IMG/VR virus record: IMGVR_UViG_3300046006_002975
Coordinates: 33,145-97,144 of that record
DNA: 64,000 nt
DNA from: a virus
Reading direction: 5' to 3' (one strand)
Below the pieces are notes generated by a model. It was not told the origin of the DNA. It did no database searches and was given only the letters and a program-made list of their open reading frames with translations. Below, in pieces: positions 58,130 through 64,000 of the stretch. Position numbers and translations under genes: made by a program. Each line of letters begins with the position of its first letter. Position 1 is the first letter of the stretch.

Positions 58130-58939
58130 ATGCAAAATAAACAAGCAATTTTTATTATCGGATCTCCTGGATCCGGAAAGGATGTCGTAATTAGAGATAT
58201 TGCATCTAATTACGGTATTGTAGAATTTACGTCAACTCAAATTGATGAGATGTTGTATAATGACGCAGTATTTAAACGAGCTAAATCGGAAAAACAAGAT
58301 TCTCTTTTAGAAAGATATTCCATACTCGTTACTGGAAATTTATTCGATCTGGGGTTTGTTATAACTAAAGATATATTAGAAACAATTGGTTATACAACGC
58401 ATTTAATTGTTGTTGAGGCTAATTTAGGAATTGCTGTAGAACGATTAAAAGATAGAAAAAATTTAAAAGAATCATTGGATAGAATTAGTGTTGGAAATGC
58501 AAATAGACAAGCAATTATTAGTTTATTTAACTCTTATATTACTGTGGATAATTCAAAATCATTGGATTTAACTGAATCAAGAGAATTTATTTATGATATT
58601 TTAGAAGATTTAACATTTAAATCAGATTTACGTTTAGAAGAAATTGTAAAAATTAATTTGAAGAAAAAGGTTAATAAAATTGTTCCATTAAAACTTCCTG
58701 CCGATTCTTCTGATACTAGAAGTATGACTCCAGGAACATGGTCTGTTTATAATGGAGTTGCTGAATCAGTTGAATCGCCTAATTATGATATTTCTCCAAT
58801 AGCTACTGGTCCTATGCAAAGTACCGCGTCTTCAACAGTTAGTATGCAATCTGATCAAGATAAAGAAAATACTAGAAAAGTGTTGAATAAAATTAAAAAA
58901 ATAAATTTTAAAAAGGTGGTTCCCCGTGGAATTGGATGA
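58130..58939 (+). CDS. P-loop kinase-like protein
   Basis: 269 residues. Residues 1-155 are a kinase fold: IFIIGSPGSGKDVVIRDIA (Walker A 10-17), a TSTQIDEMLYN segment, HLIVVEANLGIAVERLKDRK and the C-terminal domain helix. Zeta-toxin and polynucleotide kinase families have similar starts. Residues about 190-240 are low-complexity (PADSSDTRSMTPGTWSVYNG..). The substrate is unknown. It begins one base after the NMNAT-like stop, and its end overlaps the next gene's GTG start. Confidence 0.78.
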   Translation: MQNKQAIFIIGSPGSGKDVVIRDIASNYGIVEFTSTQIDEMLYNDAVFKRAKSEKQDSLLERYSILVTGNLFDLGFVITKDILETIGYTTHLIVVEANLGIAVERLKDRKNLKESLDRISVGNANRQAIISLFNSYITVDNSKSLDLTESREFIYDILEDLTFKSDLRLEEIVKINLKKKVNKIVPLKLPADSSDTRSMTPGTWSVYNGVAESVESPNYDISPIATGPMQSTASSTVSMQSDQDKENTRKVLNKIKKINFKKVVPRGIG

Positions 58940-59639
58940 ACAAATGCATAATAAATTTACTTCATTAAAGTCTTTATTTAAATCTACTGATCCATCAAAG
59001 CATTTTCATGGAACTAAACCTAGAAAATTCTCTACTGGGAAAGATCAAATGGATCCATCTCATGCACAGTTAACTTCTAAATCAAATTCAAATAATGCTC
59101 CTGTATCAATGGGATTTAAAGATAAGTTACTGAATCATTATAGAGAAAATTTTACTGAATTAAATGAAGATAACTCAACTAGGATTTACCGTAATGCATT
59201 ATCTGCTAAATCAGCTTATGCTGGAATTAAACTGTATTCAAAATATACTAATCCACAAATATTAAAAAATACTCGTAAATTTGCAAATAGAGAAAAACAG
59301 ATAACTAAATCTGATAGTGAAAATAAAGCTGATACTGCATTAATGACTACTATAAACAGAGAGCATGAACATAATTATGAAATGCAACATCATCAACAGC
59401 ATCATCCAGAGCCAGTAGAACCTAGATTAAAACAGCGCGTTTTATCTAAATTTATGCCAAAGAAACCAAATGTTTCTAGTTCTGCTATGCATAATTCGCG
59501 ACAAATTGCACAGAAACAAGATTCATTAGCGGTTCATCGTGCGCCTACTGCTCATGCTGTACATATAGATACAACTCCATCACATTCAATTAGTCATCCA
59601 ACTCCAGTGCATCCAGTAAAACCAAACAAAACTAAATAA
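58926..59639 (+). CDS. Hypothetical His-rich protein (GTG start)
   Basis: 237 residues. GTG at 58926 follows AAGGTGG and overlaps the kinase end by 14 bases; the next ATG (58944) is an alternative. It is basic, low in complexity and likely disordered, with a histidine-rich segment (HEHNYEMQHHQQHHPEPVEP) near residue 150 and many His/Pro/Ser at the C-terminus. Such composition suits DNA-binding internal head proteins, but no family is recognised. It is within the late cluster. Confidence 0.68.
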   Translation: MELDEQMHNKFTSLKSLFKSTDPSKHFHGTKPRKFSTGKDQMDPSHAQLTSKSNSNNAPVSMGFKDKLLNHYRENFTELNEDNSTRIYRNALSAKSAYAGIKLYSKYTNPQILKNTRKFANREKQITKSDSENKADTALMTTINREHEHNYEMQHHQQHHPEPVEPRLKQRVLSKFMPKKPNVSSSAMHNSRQIAQKQDSLAVHRAPTAHAVHIDTTPSHSISHPTPVHPVKPNKTK

Positions 59640-59653
59640 TAGGAGATATATAA

Positions 59654-60067
59654 ATGGATTTACAAAGTATTAAAGCGCTTAAATTAGAAAATTCTTTATC
59701 TGATATTCAAATTACAGAAGAAATTGAACAAATTGATGAAGTTAGTAATTATGACCAAGTTGTAACTTATTATAGACATTTAGGATTAGATCCATATAAA
59801 TTGCGTGGAATTACCGGAGCAAAACTTCGCGATAAAATTAAGAATTCTCCTGCATTTAAAGCATGGTTACAATTAAAAAATAGATTAGAAGATGTAGAAC
59901 AAGATTCAACGAAATCATTAGTTGAAACAATTAAAGATGCTAAGAAAGATAGTATTGGAAAAAAGGCAAAAGTAACATTTTACGGTTATCCAGATAAAAA
60001 TGCTAAAGTAAGTAATACTGACTTGGAGCAGGCTAATACTCCAAATAATTATCTTAACCAAAATTAA
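59654..60067 (+). CDS. Hypothetical late-cluster protein
   Basis: 137 residues with a TAGGAGATAT ribosome site. Acidic N-terminus (QITEEIEQIDEVSNYDQV), then TYYRHLGLDPYKLRGITGAK and a helix with LQLKNRLEDVEQD. The C-terminus (YGYPDKNAKVSNTDLEQ) is polar. It begins 14 bases after the His-rich protein. No family is recognised. Confidence 0.7.
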   Translation: MDLQSIKALKLENSLSDIQITEEIEQIDEVSNYDQVVTYYRHLGLDPYKLRGITGAKLRDKIKNSPAFKAWLQLKNRLEDVEQDSTKSLVETIKDAKKDSIGKKAKVTFYGYPDKNAKVSNTDLEQANTPNNYLNQN

Positions 60068-60086
60068 AACTTATTACCTATAAATT

Positions 60087-60470
60087 ATGGATGACTTGAC
60101 TGAAGATAATTTTTTATTATTTGCTGCAAAACATTATTATTCTGTGCATTATTCTATGACTGAATTTAATTCCGATTTAAAAAGAATAATTTACATTAAA
60201 CGATTGTTAAAGAAATATAAAAAATCCGGCGAATTAGCTGAACGGTTAATTTTAAATCATTTAATATTATTATATAACGTTTTTGAACCAACTATAGCTG
60301 TAAATAAAATGTTGTTTTTTAAATTAGATGATAATTGCTATAGTGCATTAAAAACGTTTTTAGTTTATCTAAATAGAATGCCTACAGAAATTTTGTATGA
60401 TGGAACTAAATTAATTTCCTCTGATATTCCTTTAGATATGGAAATCGCAAAAATATTAAGAGAATTATGA
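60087..60470 (+). CDS. Hypothetical helical protein
   Basis: 127 residues, predicted almost fully helical: FLLFAAKHYYSVHYSMTEFN, then KRIIYIKRLLKKYKKSGELA and LNHLILLYNVFEPTIAVNKM. Related small proteins are frequent in T4-like cyanophages (recollection), role unknown. It ends in an ATGA overlap with a short gene. No clear ribosome site is seen (ACCTATAAATT before the ATG). Confidence 0.7.
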   Translation: MDDLTEDNFLLFAAKHYYSVHYSMTEFNSDLKRIIYIKRLLKKYKKSGELAERLILNHLILLYNVFEPTIAVNKMLFFKLDDNCYSALKTFLVYLNRMPTEILYDGTKLISSDIPLDMEIAKILREL

Positions 60471-60643
60471 AAACATTTAAACAATTTTTAGAAGAAGATG
60501 GAGAAGGTGCTCCTGCTGCGGTTAGTACCGCTCCAACTAATACTACAAATGGTATAGCAGGACTTAAAGATCCTGGAGTAAAAATGCCAAGAAAAAAACA
60601 ATCTCCAGTTATGACTGGAACTCCAATAACAAGGGCAGGATAA
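60467..60643 (+). CDS. Short protein with capsid-targeting-like N-terminus
   Basis: 58 residues: MKTFKQFLEEDGEGAPAAVS, then a Thr/Asn/Pro-rich tail ending MTGTPITRAG. The start resembles the T4 internal-protein targeting sequence MKTYQEFIAE and provides a possible gp21 cleavage site (FLEE, LxE). It overlaps the preceding stop by ATGA and ends one base before the Dps-like gene. I infer a small internal head protein or peptide. Confidence 0.7.
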   Translation: MKTFKQFLEEDGEGAPAAVSTAPTNTTNGIAGLKDPGVKMPRKKQSPVMTGTPITRAG

Positions 60644-60644
60644 A

Positions 60645-61169
60645 ATGGATAATAAATATAAAAATAAATTAACTTCTATTATTGAAGATTGCGGTTTTAA
60701 TAGAACACGTAAAGCTAATCAAAAAGAAATAGAACAAGCTTTATTTGAAGCTACAAAACCTGGATATCCGCCTGAAGAAGCTCAAGATCCAAGTTCAAAA
60801 GAAGGAATTTCCAATGCAATTGCTTCTGAATTTTTTGCTCGTTGTAGAGCTCTAGCTACAACTACTCATTTTGCTCATTTAAGTACAGATTCTTTTTCGG
60901 AACATTCTGCTCTAACAACTTTTTATGTAGAAATTGTTGAAACTGTAGATAAATTCTGTGAAGCTTATATTGGATTATATGGTAAATTTATTAGTTTGCC
61001 TCCAATTGCTGCTGAAATGAAAATCGCAGTTGATGCTATTATAGAATTTAGGGATTGGATTTCTAAAAATAGAGGATTAATTACTGATGATACTTCTATG
61101 CAAAATATAATTGACGAATCTATTGAATTATGCAATACTACAATTTATAAATTACAAAAATTGAAATAA
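60645..61169 (+). CDS. Dps-like ferritin-fold protein
   Basis: 174 residues. Residues 55-175 are four helices in a ferritin-like pattern. H75, H87, D102 and E106 have spacings of 12, 15 and 4, identical to the Dps ferroxidase residues H51, H63, D78 and E82 of E. coli Dps (recalled). The usual fifth ligand D67 equivalent is T91. Dps proteins oxidise iron and compact or shield DNA. In a late cluster with capsid-targeting-like proteins, a role protecting packaged DNA or controlling iron is plausible. The N-terminal ~55 residues are a variable tail. Confidence 0.72.
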   Translation: MDNKYKNKLTSIIEDCGFNRTRKANQKEIEQALFEATKPGYPPEEAQDPSSKEGISNAIASEFFARCRALATTTHFAHLSTDSFSEHSALTTFYVEIVETVDKFCEAYIGLYGKFISLPPIAAEMKIAVDAIIEFRDWISKNRGLITDDTSMQNIIDESIELCNTTIYKLQKLK

Positions 61170-61181
61170 CTGGTATTTGTT

Positions 61182-61373
61182 ATGATGACTGTCAAAGAGG
61201 CAACCCCAATGATCCATTATAATAATTATAACGATAAAGAAATATTATCAAAAAGTAATATAGCAAAAAGACTTAACTTATTGCGATCTTTAGAAAATTA
61301 TTCTCATAAACTAGATAAATTACTTGAACAAACATCAAAAATAGAAGATATTTCTCTAAAGGTGGGCAGATAA
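61182..61373 (+). CDS. Small hypothetical protein
   Basis: 63 residues; two consecutive ATGs (61182, 61185) make the exact start uncertain. Helical and polar, with SNIAKRLNLLRSLENYSHKL as the main amphipathic helix and LLEQTSKIEDISLKVG after it. It ends in a one-base overlap with the next coiled-coil gene, so the two may be partners. Confidence 0.6.
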   Translation: MMTVKEATPMIHYNNYNDKEILSKSNIAKRLNLLRSLENYSHKLDKLLEQTSKIEDISLKVGR

Positions 61374-61831
61374 TGGCAGATAATTCAACGTTGCATGATG
61401 TAAAAGTCGAAACGTTATCGGAATTAAAAGTTGAAGTTGCAGTCTTAAAACAAGAAGTCGGATTTATTAATAGGCTTTTTAGTAGAATCGAAGACGTAAT
61501 TGATAAAATCGATACTCAACATGCAGCAGTATTAGATAAAACTACGAAAATAGAATATAACCTTCTTAATACTAAAGATGAATTAGAAGATTTATATAAA
61601 ATATTAGAAGACTCTGAGAAAAATATTTCAAGTAGAATTAATGCTATTGAGAAGTTATTAACAGAGGAAATTAATTCTATGAATAAAATTTTAACTGATA
61701 GAGTTGATAAAAATGAAGCCAAAACTGTAGACCTATTACAATACAAATGGTTATTGTGGGGCGGCGGTGTAGTTGTTTTATGGATATTTTCAAATATTGA
61801 TATGCTCAAAAAATTATTTGTAATAAAATAA
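61373..61831 (+). CDS. Coiled-coil protein with C-terminal membrane anchor (XhlA-like)
   Basis: 152 residues. Residues 10-120 are a continuous heptad-like helix (VAVLKQEVGFINRLFSRIED, NTKDELEDLYKILEDSEKNI). Residues 126-141 (WLLWGGGVVVLWIFSN) form a single transmembrane helix near the end. This is the build of XhlA-type phage proteins, which act with holins in some phages. A role in lysis or membrane contact is possible; no holin or endolysin is seen next to it. Confidence 0.7.
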   Translation: MADNSTLHDVKVETLSELKVEVAVLKQEVGFINRLFSRIEDVIDKIDTQHAAVLDKTTKIEYNLLNTKDELEDLYKILEDSEKNISSRINAIEKLLTEEINSMNKILTDRVDKNEAKTVDLLQYKWLLWGGGVVVLWIFSNIDMLKKLFVIK

Positions 61832-61834
61832 TGC

Positions 61835-61863
61835 TTTACTTTTTTATCTTTTCGTAGTATAAT
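61835..61863 (+). promoter_or_regulatory. Sigma70-like promoter for primase gp61
   Basis: TGC-TTTACT (61835-61840), 17-bp spacer, TATAAT (61858-61863). The start near 61870 lies within the left arm of the terminator hairpin. Confidence 0.85.
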
Positions 61864-61864
61864 A

Positions 61865-61892
61865 AGCCTGAATATAAACTTCAGGCTTTTTT
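61865..61892 (+). terminator. Terminator overlapping the gp61 transcription start
   Basis: AGCCTGAA / TTCAGGCT (8 bp, loop TATAAAC) followed by a run of T's. RNA coming from upstream can form it; RNA started at the promoter lacks most of the left arm. Confidence 0.88.
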
Positions 61893-61895
61893 ATT

Positions 61896-62897
61896 ATGAG
61901 CATTTGGATAGATAGAAAATACATTTTAATGTTATCACCTAAGTTGGAACTCTTTAAACAAAAGAATACCAACCTATATACCATGCGTTGCCCATATTGC
62001 GGCGACTCTCAGAAAATGAAATCAAAAACTCGTGGATTCGTTTATGCAAAAAACGATAATTATTTCTACACGTGTTTTAATTGCGATAAAGGAACAACTC
62101 TTAGATCTTTGCTTGGTTATCTAGATCCTCATCTAGAACAAGAATATATCATGGAAAATTTCCAGGAAAAATTTACTGGAAAGAAAACTAATTCTATTGA
62201 TAAACCTGCAATTCCAAAATTTAAAATTCAAGATAAAAAAATAGATTTACCTACTATTGCTGATTTAGACGACGATCATATCGCCAAAAAGTATATCTTA
62301 GATCGCAAAATACCAGAAAAATATCTTAAATATTTATTTTTTACTAATGATTTTAAGGCTTTTGTCGAATCGGTTTCTGATAAAAAGCTTGATCAAACTG
62401 GTCCAAGGGTAATTATTCCATTTTATTCTCGATCTGGAGATTTAGTTGCATTTCAGGGAAGAGCTCTTGATAGTTATTCCATGAGATATATAACAGTAAA
62501 GATTGACAGGGAACAAGAAAAGATTTTTGGGCTGGATAAAGTTGATCCAATGAAGCTGATTTATGTTGTAGAGGGTCCATTCGATTCTTTATTCCTACCA
62601 AACGCGATCGCAACTGCAGACTCAAATTTGGCCGCTGCAGCTAATGTGTTTGATAAGAGTAAGTTGATACTAATCCCTGACTGCGAGCCTAGAAACGCGA
62701 ACATCGTTAAAAATATCGGGAAGTTTATTAAGAATGGGTTCTCTGTTTGTTTATTACCAGAATCATTTGGGGTCAAGGATATTAATGATGCAATAAAAAA
62801 TGGCTTGACGCAGGAGGAATTATTAGTTATAATAAGTAATAACACCTTCTCTGGGTTACGAGCTGAACTGGAATACTTAAATTGGAAGAAAATATGA
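61896..62897 (+). CDS. 61: DNA primase gp61
   Basis: 333 residues (T4 gp61 is 342). N-terminal zinc ribbon C32, C35, C60, C63 (RCPYCGD, TCFNCDKG), then the TOPRIM motif IYVVEGPFDSLFLPNA and LILIPDCEPRN. It makes RNA primers on the lagging strand with gp41. Expression is from its own promoter/terminator switch. The stop overlaps the next start by ATGA. Confidence 0.94.
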   Translation: MSIWIDRKYILMLSPKLELFKQKNTNLYTMRCPYCGDSQKMKSKTRGFVYAKNDNYFYTCFNCDKGTTLRSLLGYLDPHLEQEYIMENFQEKFTGKKTNSIDKPAIPKFKIQDKKIDLPTIADLDDDHIAKKYILDRKIPEKYLKYLFFTNDFKAFVESVSDKKLDQTGPRVIIPFYSRSGDLVAFQGRALDSYSMRYITVKIDREQEKIFGLDKVDPMKLIYVVEGPFDSLFLPNAIATADSNLAAAANVFDKSKLILIPDCEPRNANIVKNIGKFIKNGFSVCLLPESFGVKDINDAIKNGLTQEELLVIISNNTFSGLRAELEYLNWKKI

Positions 62898-63076
62898 CAA
62901 CTAAAATAGAAAAAATTAATGCTAGCGAAGATGGAAATACGAAATTCCTTATTGATGGTCTAGAATACATGAGAGTTAGTGGCATTTGGTTTAGATGGGA
63001 TAAATATCAGGTAAAATATATTCCAGAAGATAGACCGGAATTGGAAAGTTTATATTTGGAGACTTTTGGAAAATGA
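62894..63076 (+). CDS. Small hypothetical protein after primase
   Basis: 60 residues from the ATG at 62894, overlapping the primase stop (ATGA). GNTKFLIDGLEYMRVSGIWF and RWDKYQVKYIPEDRPELESL suggest a compact beta-rich fold. The family is not known to me. Confidence 0.68.
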   Translation: MTTKIEKINASEDGNTKFLIDGLEYMRVSGIWFRWDKYQVKYIPEDRPELESLYLETFGK

Positions 63077-63132
63077 TTCATTCTAATTTACGAAAAACTC
63101 CGAATGAATAAATAATTTATTTTGGAGATATT

Positions 63133-63930
63133 ATGTTTTTACAAAATAAATATACAAATTTTTATTATGCTATTATTGCAAATTCAAAACACCGGGATTT
63201 ACCTCAATATTATGAAAAGCATCATATTATACCGAAATGTTTAAATGGAAATGATTCTATTGATAATATCGCGAATTTAACTGCTAGGGAACATTTTATT
63301 TGTCATTTATTATTGACTAAAATGGTAGAAAATAATTCTGGGATTAAATTCGCTTTACATATGATGACGAATGTTAATGGAAATCAACAAAGAAATTATA
63401 AAATTAATTCTCGAATATATGATTATATTAAAAAGTTAAATTCAGAAGCTTGTTCTGAACGTAATCGTAATAGAGTATATACAACTGGAAGAAAAAAATA
63501 TTTTAATACAATTATTGGAAAATATGAATTTTTTAATGACGGGGATATTATACCAGAAAGTTATACTAAAGGTTGGAATGCGGATTTTAAAGTAAATATA
63601 TCATCTAAAAATAAAGGTCGAGTATATTACTATAATCCAGAAACTTTTGAAACTAAAGCATTTACTGCTGAACACACTATTCCTACTGGTTGGATAAAAG
63701 GTAATCCAAATGCCGATACATCAAGCGTTACGCAAATAAAAGGAAAAAAATATTTCCATAATCCGCTAACTTACGAAGAAAAACGATTAGATTTTTGTCC
63801 AGATAAATGGGTTAGTGGTAGAATATTTGTTTGGATTACAGATGGTAAACAAAATTTACAATACAATAAATATGAATCTATGCTACCTGGATTTAGATAT
63901 GGTAGGACTAACATGAAAAAAGGAAAATAA
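63133..63930 (+). CDS. HNH homing endonuclease
   Basis: 265 residues, GGAG before the ATG. The HNH core is YEKHHIIPKCLNGNDSIDNI with ANLTAREHFICHLLL (residues 25-60), a form common in free-standing phage HNH enzymes. The C-terminal half holds three repeats of a GKKYF/GRVYYYNPETFETK/GKKYFHNPLTYEEK unit, probably a DNA-recognition beta repeat. It is located after the primase and before the next gene, and probably entered as a mobile gene, the third in this window. Confidence 0.88.
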   Translation: MFLQNKYTNFYYAIIANSKHRDLPQYYEKHHIIPKCLNGNDSIDNIANLTAREHFICHLLLTKMVENNSGIKFALHMMTNVNGNQQRNYKINSRIYDYIKKLNSEACSERNRNRVYTTGRKKYFNTIIGKYEFFNDGDIIPESYTKGWNADFKVNISSKNKGRVYYYNPETFETKAFTAEHTIPTGWIKGNPNADTSSVTQIKGKKYFHNPLTYEEKRLDFCPDKWVSGRIFVWITDGKQNLQYNKYESMLPGFRYGRTNMKKGK

Positions 63931-63934
63931 ATCT

Positions 63935-64000
63935 ATGATAAAAAATGATTATGGTATTAAAGTTAAAATGATTGCAGATTCATTTTATGATTTTGATTCC
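63935..64000 (+). CDS. Start of gene cut by window end, possibly ThyX
   Basis: 22 codons visible from the ATG at 63935, with AAGGA before it: IKNDYGIKVKMIADSFYDFD. The VK.IADS phrase recalls the start of phage ThyX thymidylate synthases, but too little is visible to decide. dCMP deaminase in this genome would fit dTMP synthesis. Confidence 0.45.
   Translation, partial: MIKNDYGIKVKMIADSFYDFDS

Noticed and set aside
61516-61809. Minus-strand frame opposite the coiled-coil gene
   Set aside because: Hydrophobic only because of complementing charged codons; no start signals.

Overview
The window is one segment of an AT-rich, T4-type contractile-tailed phage genome (Caudoviricetes). The evidence is a near-complete run of T4-like head, neck and tail genes in T4 order, a complete T4-like replisome and late-transcription set, eight tRNA genes, T4-type late promoters (TATAAATA), and almost no space between genes. 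Several genes recall aquatic (cyanophage-like) T4 relatives: Hsp20, a peptide-deformylase relative, many 2-oxoglutarate (2OG) oxygenases, and a large glycan-synthesis block. No photosynthesis gene is seen, so the host cannot be named.

Layout. 1-5.7 kb: the 3' part of a modular tail-fibre-like gene, a small unknown gene and a collagen-like, cysteine-rich fibre gene. 5.7-8.1 kb: small genes and three consecutive 2OG-Fe(II) oxygenases. 8.2-22.1 kb: structural module gp13, gp14, gp15, gp16 (small terminase), gp17 (large terminase), gp18 sheath, gp19 tube, gp20 portal, a core-position protein, gp21 protease, gp22 scaffold and gp23 capsid. 22.1-25.2 kb: a minus-strand DNA-modification pair (TET/JBP-type dioxygenase and TET-associated glycosyltransferase) with a GIY-YIG nuclease gene on the opposite strand between them. 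25.3-33.6 kb: a tube-like protein, UvsY, UvsW, gp55 late sigma, gp47/gp46 nuclease, a peptide-deformylase-like pseudoenzyme and a glycosyltransferase. 33.7-36.0 kb: eight tRNAs with dNMP kinase, FkbM methyltransferase and a lipoprotein among them. 36-47.5 kb: an oxygenase, gp45, gp44, gp62, RegA, PAAR, Hsp20, dCMP deaminase, gp43, UvsX and gp41. 47.5-56.3 kb: an eleven-gene glycan/sugar-nucleotide island. 56.3-61.8 kb: a late cluster with a ligase-like nucleotidyltransferase, an NMNAT-like enzyme, a P-loop kinase and a Dps-like protein; some members have N-termini like T4 capsid-targeting sequences. 61.9-64 kb: gp61 primase, a small gene, an HNH endonuclease and the start of a further gene.

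The most striking system is the large terminase. It is a fractured gene: terL-N ends in a 31-residue N-intein, a free-standing HNH endonuclease gene with its own late promoter follows, and a second ORF starts with a 109-residue C-intein fused to the terL nuclease half. All residues needed for protein trans-splicing are visible, so a 571-residue TerL is predicted to be assembled after translation. Other notable points are the TET/glycosyltransferase pair (predicted glycosylated 5-hydroxymethylcytosine-type DNA), a collagen-like fibre next to hydroxylase-family genes, a deformylase relative that has lost its metal ligands, a Dps-like protein whose ferroxidase residues are spaced as in Dps, and a terminator that overlaps the primase transcription start.

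How it works together. Sigma70-like promoters (TTGAC/TTTAC, 17-bp spacer, TATAAT) precede replication, tRNA and modification genes. TATAAATA late promoters, read by gp55 with the gp45 clamp, precede structural genes. Nearly all neighbours overlap by ATGA or TAATG or lie a few bases apart, which points to translational coupling. No stretch longer than 300 bases lacks a gene. The longest gap (28226-28495) holds hairpins and promoter-like elements.
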